Part shown: positions 11,870 through 22,006 of the stretch, one piece after another
How positions within the stretch are numbered: position 1 is the first letter of the stretch
Layout of the letters: every line of letters begins with the position of its first letter
From: Dreissena polymorpha
Taxonomy: Eukaryota > Mollusca > Bivalvia > Myida > Dreissenidae
NCBI RefSeq assembly: GCF_020536995.1
Contig: NC_068355.1
Coordinates: forward strand, 121,468,532 to 121,532,531
Length of the DNA stretch: 64,000 nt
Direction of reading: 5' to 3'
Translations under genes and position numbers: made by a program
The notes under the pieces: model-generated
Seen by the model: the letters and a program-made list of their open reading frames with translations, nothing else
What the model was told of the DNA's origin: nothing
The model's database searches: none

Positions 11870-12013
11870 ATGGTACGGTACATTCTATACATAGATGGTG
11901 ACGTCACTACGTTATGTCAGAAAGACCGGTGTGACACAATTGCCGGTCATGCGAATACTTTGATAATGGATGGCACGTCGATACCTTATAATAACAAAAG
12001 AAATGCACGAGAG
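11870..12013 (+). other. Possible first exon with CRE-containing repeat
   Basis: A CACTTCCGGT (ETS-like) motif at about 11821-11830 precedes ATG 11870. The open frame (MVRYILYIDGDVTTLCQKDR…) reaches a consensus donor GTGAGT at 12014-12019. The first part coincides with the 60-bp dispersed motif containing TGACGTCA (11881-11940), so the frame may be a repeat rather than a gene. No downstream exon was recognised. Confidence 0.25.
11881..11940 (+). repeat. 60-bp CRE-containing dispersed motif, copy 1
   Basis: Begins CATTCTATACATAGATGG, continues TGACGTCACTACGTTAT and ends AAGACCGGTGTGACACAAT. It is conserved almost base for base at 36933-36990 and 38758-38820, while the flanks are unrelated. 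TGACGTCA is the palindromic cAMP-response element (CREB/ATF site). Confidence 0.85.
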
Positions 12014-12306
12014 GTGAGTTCTTCAGATTTTTTCATTTATTTTCTGTACAACTTGGTTTTTAGACACGGAATATTGTTTGGCCGATTTGTTTATAGAACT
12101 TCGTATTGCGATGAAAGAAATTCGCTGAAAAACGGTGGAATATATGAAAAACAACGATAAAAGTCCATCGAAAATCAGCATGGACTAGATGATGTTAACA
12201 TATTTCAAAAAAATAAGAATACTTAGAAATAAATAATGAACGTGTTTACTATTCGAATTAAAAGATATATATGTCTTATGTATAATGGCACGTCTGTTCC
12301 CGATTA

Positions 12307-13086
12307 AAGTGGGTTCCCACTGCCGATCCGATCAACTCGATCATCCCGATCACCGAATTTCCCGACCAAACCCGACCAAGCTCGACTAAAAAGGGTTAAC
12401 ACGACTTCTTCTCGACCTCTTGCCGATAACACACGACCCCCACACGACTCATTCACGACGTCCACTCAATCATCTTTCCGATTTCCGCTCAATCATCTCG
12501 ACCTGTACGATCGCAGCTCGACCAAATGGACCTCAGCTCGATCACCACCAGATCTTCACAAGACCAGATCGTGATGGTCGTACTACAGTCGTACAAAGCG
12601 ATTTAAAATAATTCGGGTAGAGGTCGAGCGGATCGGGTACAGAGCTCGTGTATGGTCGAATATCAATCGGAAAGTGATCGTGTACGGTCGAGTAGCCGTC
12701 GGGTAGCAGTCTAGTAAATATGTTCATCAAATCGAATAGAGGACGAGTGGATCGTGTTGCGATCTAAAATAACTCGGGTAAAGGTCGAGCGGATAGGGTA
12801 CAGATCGTGTAAAAGATATCAATCCGATCGCCACACGATTGCTTCACGATCAACTCAATCTTCTACTCGACTAATACACGACCACTTCCCGAGCGATTCT
12901 CGATCCATTTTCTACTCGACCGCTACTCAATATTTTTTGACATGTAAAAAATATCTGGTAGGAAGCCCGACCAATGCCGACCTACACGACTGCCCCCGAC
13001 CACTCATGCCGACCGATCCAGACCAGTACCCGACCGCTTGGTCGGGCTTGATCGAGTTGATCTGATCGGCATTGGGAACCCAGCTT
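12307..13086. mobile_element. Foldback-type element of CGATC/GACC motifs, TA-flanked
   Basis: The ends AAGTGGGTTCCCACTGCCG and CGGCATTGGGAACCCAGCTT are inverted and flanked by TA (12305-12306 and 13087-13088). Homology of the arms runs at least 45 bp inward (ATCAACTCGATCA on the left, TGATCGAGTTGAT on the right). The interior is packed with short CGATC and CGACC motifs, on one strand on the left and mostly the other on the right. A block near 12599 (TAATTCGGGTAGAGGTCGAG) recurs near 12760. No transposase. TA flanks suggest Tc1/mariner-type mobilisation. Confidence 0.8.
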
Positions 13087-13649
13087 TACCCGAATTTTTT
13101 TAAACAGATATAACACACTATTATTTAGCGAATCAGACATGCAAAATTCGCTGTTGAATATTGTCGTAATAGGCAGGCAATAGTTAACAATTTCTGAAGA
13201 ACTGACGTAAATTAAAATCGAATCACCAATATGTTGCTTCATTGTTCTGATCCCTTTCGAATATACCGGTCATCATGTTTGTGTTTTCAGTAGGGTATTC
13301 AGTTAAGACACGACATTTTGGGGATAAACATATTAAGGCTATAAGTTTAAAAAAAACTTTCGCGCGTGTTTTGTTTTTCTCTTTTATTGAATGAAGTGCC
13401 ATGCGTTATCGCAGTATCGTTATGACCAGGGTACACTATACTCGCTAAAATACGAATCACGACATTAAAATGCGACACACGACAGTGATCAACTTACGGT
13501 CTTATGTACAGTAAAGGACGGCAAATGTCAATACACGTAATAATACAACATTACAAGGCGACTAGAGATAGATACAGAACATCGATATGCGATGATCTCT
13601 CGAAATATTGTCGTGCGTAGATGGTCATTGTCGTGTATCGCATTGAATG
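13087..13649. other. No gene seen
   Basis: Between two repeats. Positions 13440-13640 are rich in CGACA/CGATA words resembling those at 17050-17290, perhaps a decayed low-order repeat. Confidence 0.45.
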
Positions 13650-13787
13650 AGTCGCGTTCTGAGAAAACTGGGCCTAATCCTTGTGCGTAAAGTGTCATCC
13701 AAGATTAGCCTGTCTAGTCCAGCACAGGCTTATCTGGGACGACACTTAACGCACATGCATTATGCCCAGTTTTCTCAGAACGCGACT
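13650..13787. repeat. 138-bp MITE with perfect 24-bp inverted ends
   Basis: AGTCGCGTTCTGAGAAAACT at 13650 and its exact complement near 13768-13787 form the outer ends. Inside are AAAGTGTCATCCAAGATTAG and GACGACACTTAACGCACATG, the core of the family at 2196-2460 and 25349-25593. This copy is a compact derivative that folds into one hairpin. Confidence 0.9.
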
Positions 13788-13843
13788 TGAATAATGGGCG
13801 TCGTGCTCAACGACAGTTTACAATCGATAAAAGAAACTCACAA

Positions 13844-14055
13844 CTAATAACGACTGTAGTCGATGACCAAAACCAGTTTCACTGTATAAGACCCGGTTTC
13901 TCGCTTCTCACGATACTGTGATGCCGCCGCTTGAACTGCGCTTGCCGCTTGACTTCCGGTTTGACTCCTGATGACCGTTTCACTACCATTAAACTTTTCG
14001 TTTCCGTTCACCGTATCTCTTCCGGATAACTTCTGACTTCCTGGCTTCGCAGCAT
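13844..14055 (-). CDS. Unidentified gene, last coding exon
   Basis: Minus-strand exon after an acceptor (TTTGTCCAG, AG at 14056-14057). It has 69 sense codons and a TAG at 13844-13846. It begins …AAKPGSQKLSGRDTVNGNEK, is rich in Ser, Gln, Ala and Gly in the middle (SQTGSQAASAVQAAASQ), and ends LVLVIDYSRY. The exon starts in phase 1 and accepts exactly the one base left by the donor at 14219, making a GAT codon; other frames close quickly. Composition suggests a disordered, low-complexity C-terminal tail. The family is not recognised. No poly(A) signal was identified. Confidence 0.5.
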
Positions 14056-14219
14056 CTGGACAAACAGTATGCGGAATAATATTATGATATTAGTTTAATA
14101 AAGAAATGTTATAAAATCGACGAAATCCATCAAATGGAGAGCGTTTCTCTTCCGTAATGGCATTATCCTTTCATTTCTTTGCATACGCGGAGATTACCAC
14201 CGCGGGCAAGTGTACACAC

Positions 14220-14349
14220 CCACTGAGTTCGGGCTATCTTCGTCGGAACTGACACTAGCTGACGACTTGTAGAGTCCCAGCGCCAGGATGTCCCCCGAGC
14301 CGACCGGGAGCGCATACAATGGGCCATGCCGATGACCTATCTCAGCTAT
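14220..14349 (-). CDS. Unidentified gene, penultimate coding exon
   Basis: Minus-strand exon of 43 codons plus one base. It lies between an acceptor with a good pyrimidine tract (…TCTTTCTTGCCAG, AG at 14350-14351) and a donor G|GTGTGT at 14218-14219. It reads IAEIGHRHGPLYALPVGSGD, then ILALGLYKSSASVSSDEDSP. It is GC-richer than its surroundings, as expected for a coding exon. The phase fits the exon at 13844-14055 across a 164-bp intron. The His/Gly/Leu-rich start looks like the end of a folded domain, and SSASVSSDEDSP could be an acidic phosphorylation cluster. Upstream exons should lie above 14350 but were not found. Confidence 0.5.
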
Positions 14350-15418
14350 CTGGCAAGAAAGACGCAAACACAAGTGACGTCATCGCTATAAAACAGAAGC
14401 AACAACTTCTAAAACCCTTGCCATTCTTTCCACCGTGATAATGATCTATTCAACTATCAACTATCGTTTTGATTTATTCTTTACATATTATAAGAATCTA
14501 CGTTCTTCTATTTCGCGCGGCTTCGTCTGCTATGACGACGGCACGCGTATTACTTAGTAGACGTCATAACTAGCTAAAATATGTCAATTGATTCTGTTTT
14601 TATTTGTGTATGAAAGTGAAGTGTACGTATACGTTGATATGTTTTATACATGTATACGTTATCAAAAAGTTATGTATATATTGCTTAAAATAATCAACAA
14701 ATCGAATTGAATGTGTCGTCATACATTTTTATTAGAGCGCTATATGATGTATACTTAGCGTGTTATCTACCATATGTTTTTGTTGCTAAATAAACACGTT
14801 ATTTGTTTTGTTATAAGAATGAAACACGGTTCATGGGCCATGTAAGCTGCTGCCTACATTTCTCTCTGAAAAATGGACGAATAAGGTATGTATGCGATAT
14901 AAATCAGAAGAAAGGTATGACAATTATATGCCATTTATTTTATAGTAATAAAGCTGTGTTTTTCTATTTCAGAATTTTCACGACTGAAGTGGTTAATTGT
15001 CCATGTATATTTCTGATAGCATTAGGTCGGCGGACGGGGCAAGTACATTGCTACATTTCGTTGATCACGCGTTGGTAAATGGATACTAGCATAAATGTGG
15101 CATTCAATGTTAACCAGAGTCGGTTTGTAACATTAATTGCTTAAAAATACAGAACTTGCCAAATTATCGGCTGTCGGAACAGATAACGTTGCCAGTTCCA
15201 CGAGTGTTCACAAACATAATGTCACACATTCAAAGCATGACCCGATAGAAAGTAAGTTTAGAATCTAACTAATAAAGACCGACAGGTAAAACATATCATA
15301 ATGAACCATAAGTATAATTTTGAAGAACGCTATTACGAACAAAACGCGGCAATTACGAATTATCGTTTAAAGTAATATACATACATGATAAATGTTAGTT
15401 TTTTCGCCAAACAGTGTG
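14350..15418. other. No gene seen (probable intron)
   Basis: Probably intron of the minus-strand gene ending at 13844. A 91-codon plus frame at 14803-15078 has no motif or splice support. Confidence 0.45.
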
Positions 15419-15543
15419 ACGCGATTACGCCTACGTCATACCTGCATTACGTCATAAACGGTGCCATTTTGTTTACGAGTGTTCTGTACAAGAAGAAAAC
15501 TTGTGTGTCGAAACTTCATGTGGACATTTTAAGTACGGTGAGA
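15419..15543 (+). promoter_or_regulatory. Candidate promoter with CRE half-sites and 5' exon
   Basis: Two TACGTCAT motifs (ATF/CRE type) within 25 bp, a GTGACGCGATTACG motif, a GCCATTTTG YY1-like motif and then a donor-like ACG|GTGAGA at 15539-15543 resemble a promoter plus a short untranslated first exon. No downstream coding exon was found, so this rests on motif clustering only. Confidence 0.25.
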
Positions 15544-15775
15544 ATATTTTATAGATAGTTACATATATTACATGCCAATATTTTCTTTGAACAAATGGCC
15601 CGTTTATGTTTTTGAAATTGTTGAGCACTTGTATGTGTTCTTGTTGCTCAAAAGAAGACTTACCAATAGTCTATACATCAGAAACTTCTAAAATTGTCAA
15701 TATAAGTTATAACAAAGTTTAAAACCTTACAACTTATTTGGCATAGTGAATTTAAGTATAAATAAGAAACATATT

Positions 15776-16161
15776 TTATTTATGCCAATTAGAATGTATA
15801 TCGTGCACCGTGCTAACAAGGTAGAAATCCGACTTTTTTTCGCTTTAGGCCCTAAAGCTTACCAATAATCGCGTTTGTCGAAATGGACGTAAATGTCTAG
15901 AAATCATACTTTCGGTTTTAAAAGCGGTACCGTTTGTAAAATAATAAATTAATTGCTAACTATGCTATAGATTTAATTTATCTATGCCAATAAGAATATA
16001 TCTGAAGGTTACAAGGTAGGAATCCGTTTTTTTGCGCTTTAAACTAAAAAATAAGCGCGTTTGTCGAAATGGACGTATACGTATAGAAATCCTAATTTCG
16101 GTTGTAAAAGCGGTACCGTTTGAAAAATAATAAATTACTTGCTAACTAGGCTATAGATTTA
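15776..16161 (+). repeat. Direct duplication of ~190-200 bp
   Basis: About 15776-15975 and 15976-16161 share TTTATnTATGCCAAT, ACAAGGTAG, GTTTGTCGAAATGGACGTA, AAAAGCGGTACCGTTTG and CTATAGATTTAA in the same order. Substitutions and small gaps are frequent, so it is old. No coding frame is conserved. Confidence 0.85.
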
Positions 16162-16454
16162 ACGACAATTTTGCAAGCCTTCAAATTGCATCTATATGTT
16201 TTGATTAATATGTATTTTATTTCAAGGTGTGTGGCTTTAATAACTGTTTCAGTTTGTATAAATATGTTCAGTAAATCGAATTGTCAAAGTTTTGTTGGCC
16301 GTATGCCTATAACAATCGAGAACTTTTGCTTGTCGGATGTGACGTCTCGATACCAGTTAAAGAAGGCGTGTAGTGTATGCAATTTTTGTTGTGTATGAAA
16401 CTATAGGGTTTGCATGGTTTAGCACGCTGTAAATAAACAATTTTGACATGGATT

Positions 16455-17935
16455 TAACGGGAATTTACGAAAGCCTATTGGTACCTATTACAATTTAAAA
16501 AAAAAGTTCGAAGTCGTAATAACGCCAAAAAAAGGCATTACTACACAAATAAATACGTAATAACGAAATTTTACGCATTATAACGATAATAAAGGCGTAA
16601 TAAAACTAAAAAAGGGGTGTAATAACGCCCCAAACTTAAAGGCGTACAAACATTTATAAAAAGGCGTAAAAACGCTAAAAAAAAGGCGTTATGGTACACA
16701 GTTTTACAGTCCTTTTGCTAAATATATGCCATAACTGTGCATACGTACAAATGAACCAAAATTTCCAGACGAGCACGTGTACATGCTGGTTAATATATGT
16801 TTATACAATTTCATTGCTCTAGCAGCATAACGTATGATTATCGTATTACGAACGACATAAGTTCAAACTGAATTTTAACTGAAAATGGGTTATCTCTGGT
16901 TATGTTGAACAAGAAATACCTTTGAAAAAAAGATATTTTGCGTATATGATTTCAAAAATTTGAGTTTCAACTGTACGTTTCTTAAAAATTAAATTGATTA
17001 CAAAGATTTAATTATTGTTTGACTGCAAACGGACAAATGTACGCAATCCTGATATGGATATTGCCTATGAACGGGTAGATCTTAAACGCAAAACTCGATA
17101 TCACTACGATGCAAACGCGCAATCACAATACTGCTAGCTCGATTGCAATAACACAAAAGGCGAAACTACGACGGTACGATCACGATAATGCGATATAACT
17201 TCGTGTTGTCACCATCGTAATGTCGCATTTTCACCATCACAATGTCGTATCGCGTTTTCATTATCGTACTGGCGTGTTATCCTATTCTTGCTCTGAGAGA
17301 CGATTTCCAGAAAGACTGATATCGTCTTTTCAAATCCAATAAACTAAAATGTACTCATAACGCTTTGGTTTGAATGTCTTCAAAGAAGCCATCACTTTAA
17401 ATAGTACAAACGGCGTTATTACGCTTTTTTAGCGTTTGTTCGCCTTTAAAATTTGCGTTATTACGCATTTTTTTTAGCGAGTGTACGACTATTTAGCGTG
17501 TTTACGCCTTTAAGTTTGGCGTTATTACGCCTTTTTTAGCGTGTGTACGCCTTTTAGTCTGCGTTATAACGCCATTTTAAGCGTTTGTACGCCTTTGTGT
17601 TTGGCGTTAAAACACCAGTCCTTTTTAGCGTTTTTACGCCTTTTAATTTTAGTTTGGCATTATTACGCATTACGCGTAAGAATGCCATTTTTAGCGTCAT
17701 AACGCCTTTTTTTAGCGTTTGTACGCCTTTAAGTTTGGTGTTATTACGCCTTTTTAGCGTTTAAACGCCTTTATTAGCGTTATATTGCGTTTGTTTGCGT
17801 TTTTACGTGTTTATTTGCTTAGTAATGCCTTTTTTTGCGTTATTACGACTTTGAACTTTTTTTTTATATTTTAAGTGGTACTAATAGGCTTTCGTAGGAA
17901 TTAAATAAATCTTAACGGGTAAATCGTTTATTGCG
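16455..17935. mobile_element. Foldback element with GGCGTTATTACGCC-unit arms
   Basis: The left arm (about 16455-16690) and right arm (about 17400-17935) are inverted copies. Outer landmarks are CGAAAGCCTATTGGTACC with GGTACTAATAGGCTTTCG, and AAAGTTCGAAGTCGTAATAA with TTATTACGACTTTGAACTTT. Both arms consist of ~20-bp units alternating GGCGTTATTACGCCTTTTTT with GCGTTTGTACGCCTTTAAG, each nearly self-complementary. The 700-bp centre holds a second motif field with CGATATCAC/CATCGTAATGTCG words (17050-17290). No transposase. The structure resembles FB/foldback or long-TIR MITEs. Confidence 0.85.
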
Positions 17936-18400
17936 GCTTTGTTTGCAATAATTCAGAATTGTTTTACTTGTTTCCTTAACCGTTCGATACACGGTCATCG
18001 GATGATACCCGTTTTTTGTGTGATAAATTGTGATAGGATTTCGATTCAGTTTCTGCTAAACAAGGCAAAACACGAGTGTTTTATTGTTATTAAATTTTAA
18101 ATATTAAATGAAAATGCATGCTTTATGTTAAATGTTCAATGAGGAACAAGCACTATCCCATGGATAAAATAATTCAAGTTTGCTGTATCGCACGATTCCC
18201 TTCTCGTGATGACGTTACACGCAAGCGCTCCAAGTTAGGAAATCGTAAGATACGGAAAAACGCATTGCATTTATTTCTAAATTGCTAGTATATACATGTA
18301 TAATGACATCAGCAAGTTTATAACGTTGATCATAAAATCTGGTTAATGATATTTTCATATATTGAATTAAAAGTAATATTAACCAATTATTTAGTAATGT
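17936..18400. other. No gene seen
   Basis: AT-rich spacer between the foldback element and the LINE fragment. Confidence 0.5.
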
Positions 18401-19690
18401 AACTATTTATTATTCAGATGTTCTTACATGCAAATGTGAAGATACACTTAACATGCCTTTAATTTATAACCACAATTTTAAAATAGGTCTTAGTAGTATA
18501 TATAATGAATACATGTATGACAATGGAATTCGATTTGTAAGGGATATTGTAAACACCTCTGGACAATTTTTACAACAATCTGTTTTAGAGAATTATATTG
18601 GCACAAAGATCAACTTCTTATTTTATGAAGGATTGTTTAGAACTGTTAGGAATTTTCTCAGTCTTTCTGACTTCCAAGATATTAAAAAGCCAAATACAGA
18701 ATGTGCATTTATATCGTCTTATTTGAATAGCATAGTTTTTATGCAAAACCCAAACCGAAATGTTTATAAAACTTTTATTATCAATTTTGATATACCGACT
18801 TGCCAAGCAAAGTGGAATACATTTTTTCAATAAAATTGAATGGAAAAAAAGTACATAATCTTGTTTTAAATATTTCCAGGAAATAAGTGATGCCTAGGAA
18901 CTAAATCTCTGTTGTATAAAATGAACATTTTGCAAGATAATCTGTGCACTTTTTGTAAAGAAAATGAGGAAACTATAAAACATCTGTTTTAGGATTGCTG
19001 TTTTACACAGAGAATTGTGAATTATGTTGTTGAATTTTTATGTGCACAAAATGTGCAAAAACACTCAGAAATAAGTTGTAAAACAATAAAATTGGGAAGT
19101 ACAAAAAGTAATATGACTGATATAAACATTCTTATGATAGAATTGAAAAAATATATATACCTATGCCAGAGAAAGGGGATAGTTCCATCTATACAAGGTC
19201 TAAGAATGAGCCTGACTATGTCTTTTAAAATCCAAAACAATGTTAAGTGTCATTAAACAGAACTACAGTCTTGGGCAACTGTAAATTTGTTTGCTGACCC
19301 ACTATCATAATATGAACATCATTTATCCTTTAAAATCTCCACAATCAACCATTTGAAAGATCCCATGTACCAGTACTTAATAAATTGTCACTAGTCCAAA
19401 GCTTTTTATACTTCCACAATGAAAATAGTTTGTGCATCTGCTTTACAAAACATAACATTTGCTCTTCATTTTTTACAATAAACTTTATTTGCTTTTTTAA
19501 GATGTTTAAACATTTGTACATGGTATATTCCATGTACGAAGATCTATAAGAATATTATATTCTTATTCTAACAATTGGTTACAACACTGTTTAATCATAC
19601 ATACACAATAATGTATGCACGGTATGGAGCAGGATGACCTCGACCTGCACATACCTATGGACGAGGAAAATAAAGTATCATTATATAAAA
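18401..19690 (+). mobile_element. LINE fragment, L1/Tx1-like, 3' end
   Basis: Plus-strand remnant of the C-terminal part of a non-LTR retrotransposon ORF2. The frame at 18453-18833 reads …NGIRFVRDIVNTSGQFLQ…, matching the conserved IKDLVNENGEFL region after the reverse transcriptase (family knowledge). After a frame change comes …LQDNLCTFCKENEETIKHLF, a CxxC…H motif typical of this tail, interrupted by a stop before DCCF. The frame at 19017-19256 (…KKYIYLCQRKGIVPSIQGL…) is the final segment. The likely 3' end is near AATAAAGTATCATTATATAA (about 19669-19690). Endonuclease and RT catalytic blocks are missing, so the copy is 5'-truncated and dead. Confidence 0.75.
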
Positions 19691-19891
19691 AAAATAGGAT
19701 TCATGATGATGAAAATCCTACAGAAGGTGTAAAATACAACAACTACGCATAAACAAAACAAACAGCATTTCTTTTATAAAACAGATGAACATAATCATGT
19801 AATAATCTTTATAAAAATTCCCATTTTGCCGTATAACCCCGTTGTTCCCTATCTGACGGGCCCCGAATTTTTTTCCCCCTAAACACTGTTG

Positions 19892-21102
19892 CAGGCCGTC
19901 AACTGATTCCTATATTCCTATATTTTCCTATATTTTGGAGAATGTACCCATATTTTTTAAAACCTCCTATATTTCCTATATTTTCCTATTCTTTTGACTT
20001 TTTTTCTTCTTTTTTGTTTTGAAAATTTCCTCTTTAAAAAATACTTTTATGAAGTAATACTGCCTTTAGATATTTTAATTTACAGTTTAAAAAGCTGTCC
20101 CTCCTCTTCCAAAGAATCGCCATCTTGCAGGAGTGCTGTTGTACACCATTGTGATATCTATATGGACACCTTTGCTGAAGAAAAATACAACCATTTCAAA
20201 GGTGAGAACAAATCATAGCAGATAGCTGTAACAGGGTTTTCCATAGGGATGCTCTTCTGAGGGGATATTTAATGCTCTTCCTGATCTTAGATGGAATTGA
20301 GCGTATCTACAGGCCTCCAATTCTTTTGCATATTGTAAATTATTTAAATTTTTTAGGGCATTGTAAATCTTGTACCGTATACTCAAGGTATATCTGCTGA
20401 TTATTGAGATGTTTTATTGTCATTTTGCCATGTACATGTATACCATAGCATCGTATTCTTGTTTTTAAGATATGCATCTAATATTGTGTGTCTGATACCC
20501 ATGAGATTAGATTGTTTCACAATTGGTATAAATAACTCAGTGCATTTTTGTTAAATTAATTATTTTGATGTTCAATTTCAAATAGATTTATATGCAGAAG
20601 CTTACAAAAAAATCTTTGATTGAATAGAGTGTATAGGAATTTTAATGTGCATAGAATACATAATTTATATTATATACAATGATATGATACTACATGTACG
20701 TGATTCATGTTTTCGGTTTCAATAATTTCATTATCAATGTTTTTTTTGCACTACTATGTAAGGTTGTAAAACTATGTTTAATAATGTTTTGTGTTTTGTT
20801 GATTGTTAACTATTTATTTAAAAAAATTCAGGTGTCCACATTGATGACCACAGTGTGTTGCTGCATCAGTATATCTGCCTTGGTGGTGAAGATGAGAGAC
20901 TGTTTTGTTAAGTAAAACATAAATTTGATGATTATTGACGGAAAACAAGAAAGTAAGAAGTTCTCTACATATCTCTAGAACGTTACTTTTTACCATAAAA
21001 TTCCTATATTTTAACCCAAGACAAGCCCATACCTCCTATATTTTGATGCAAAAATTCCTTTATATTTTCCTATATTTTTACCTTAAGTCTGTTGACGGCC
21101 TG
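19892..21102. mobile_element. hAT-like element with TCCTATATTTTCC arrays and 6-bp TSD
   Basis: The ends CAGGCCGTCAACTGA and TCTGTTGACGGCCTG are inverted (12 bp perfect) and flanked by CTGTTG (19886-19891 and 21103-21108). Subterminal TTCCTATATTTTCCTA runs occur at both ends (19905-19990 and 21000-21080). CAGGC ends fit the hAT superfamily, some families of which make duplications shorter than 8 bp. The interior includes a stretch reading …CDIYMDTFAEEKYNHFKGE at about 20150-20213, open but unidentified and possibly captured or transposase-derived. Confidence 0.75.
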
Positions 21103-21108
21103 CTGTTG

Positions 21109-21968
21109 ATTGAAGCTCGTTTGTCCCCTAAAAAGGTACCATTACATGTTGTTTAAACATTATAAAGTGTTAGTATGAATGGTACCTCTTGACTGTGTCC
21201 GAAGTCTGGACACATGCGGGAAGATCGGCAAAATCTATTTAATTAATAAATCAAATGATTCTTTACTTGAAAAATGCCATTCAAAGCTGTTTGCATAATT
21301 TTTATTCGGAAAATTAAATCGGGTATTGTGAATTAACCGACTTGTTAAATAATCGAACATCTACACTGCACAAATTTGTTCACTCATAGATACCGATAAT
21401 ATTGAAAACGTCGATTCCCCTAATTTTATGACAAAAAAGTTGTAACATGGTTTGACAGTCACACTGTAAGAAAATATATTGAGCGATTGTTAATTGCCGA
21501 GCAACGATAAATTTGGCTCACGGAAATGATCTCTGTTTGTAATGTTATGCAGTCAGAATAAAATATTAAGAACCAGGGGGTTTTCTGCTATGTAAAATAG
21601 GCCGTAAAACGGACCAGATCCCAAACGGAAATCATAATAAAAATTCAAAATTTCCCAAAAAACAAACATTTTTTTAGAAAGTTAGTAGTGTCTTATTACT
21701 TATGATTATGAGACTAAACCTAAATTTTATTTTTTAAACATCGTACACAATATATAACTAGAATTTATATGATTTTTTTCCCTAAAATGACCAGGAAAAG
21801 ACCTGTTGTGTTAATATTTGTGGATGCAAAATTCCAATTTGCTCCTTTTTGTCGAAAATAAATTCACAATTTTCCACTTTAATCGATAAAAATCTCCCAA
21901 GTTAACCAGACTACTTTAAAAAAATTGCTATGAAAAACCCTGAGAACAGCTTGTCACGTCTTATTCGC
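21109..21968. other. Upstream flank of the C1q gene, no gene seen
   Basis: AT-rich. A possible acceptor TTATTCGCAG at 21960-21969 lies 37 bp before the C1q start codon, so a non-coding 5' exon may lie somewhere in this stretch. Confidence 0.4.
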
Positions 21969-22006
21969 AGGTATCTTTGAGACAAGAACTGTTTCTCTGA
22001 GTCGCC

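Noticed and set aside
12420-13065. Several Ser/Arg-rich frames on both strands
   Set aside because: Translations of CGATC/CGACC motif repeats inside the foldback element.
19345-19533. 62-codon minus frame (…MYKCLNILKKQIKFIVKNEE…)
   Set aside because: No motif and AT-rich; it lies antisense within the LINE 3' region.
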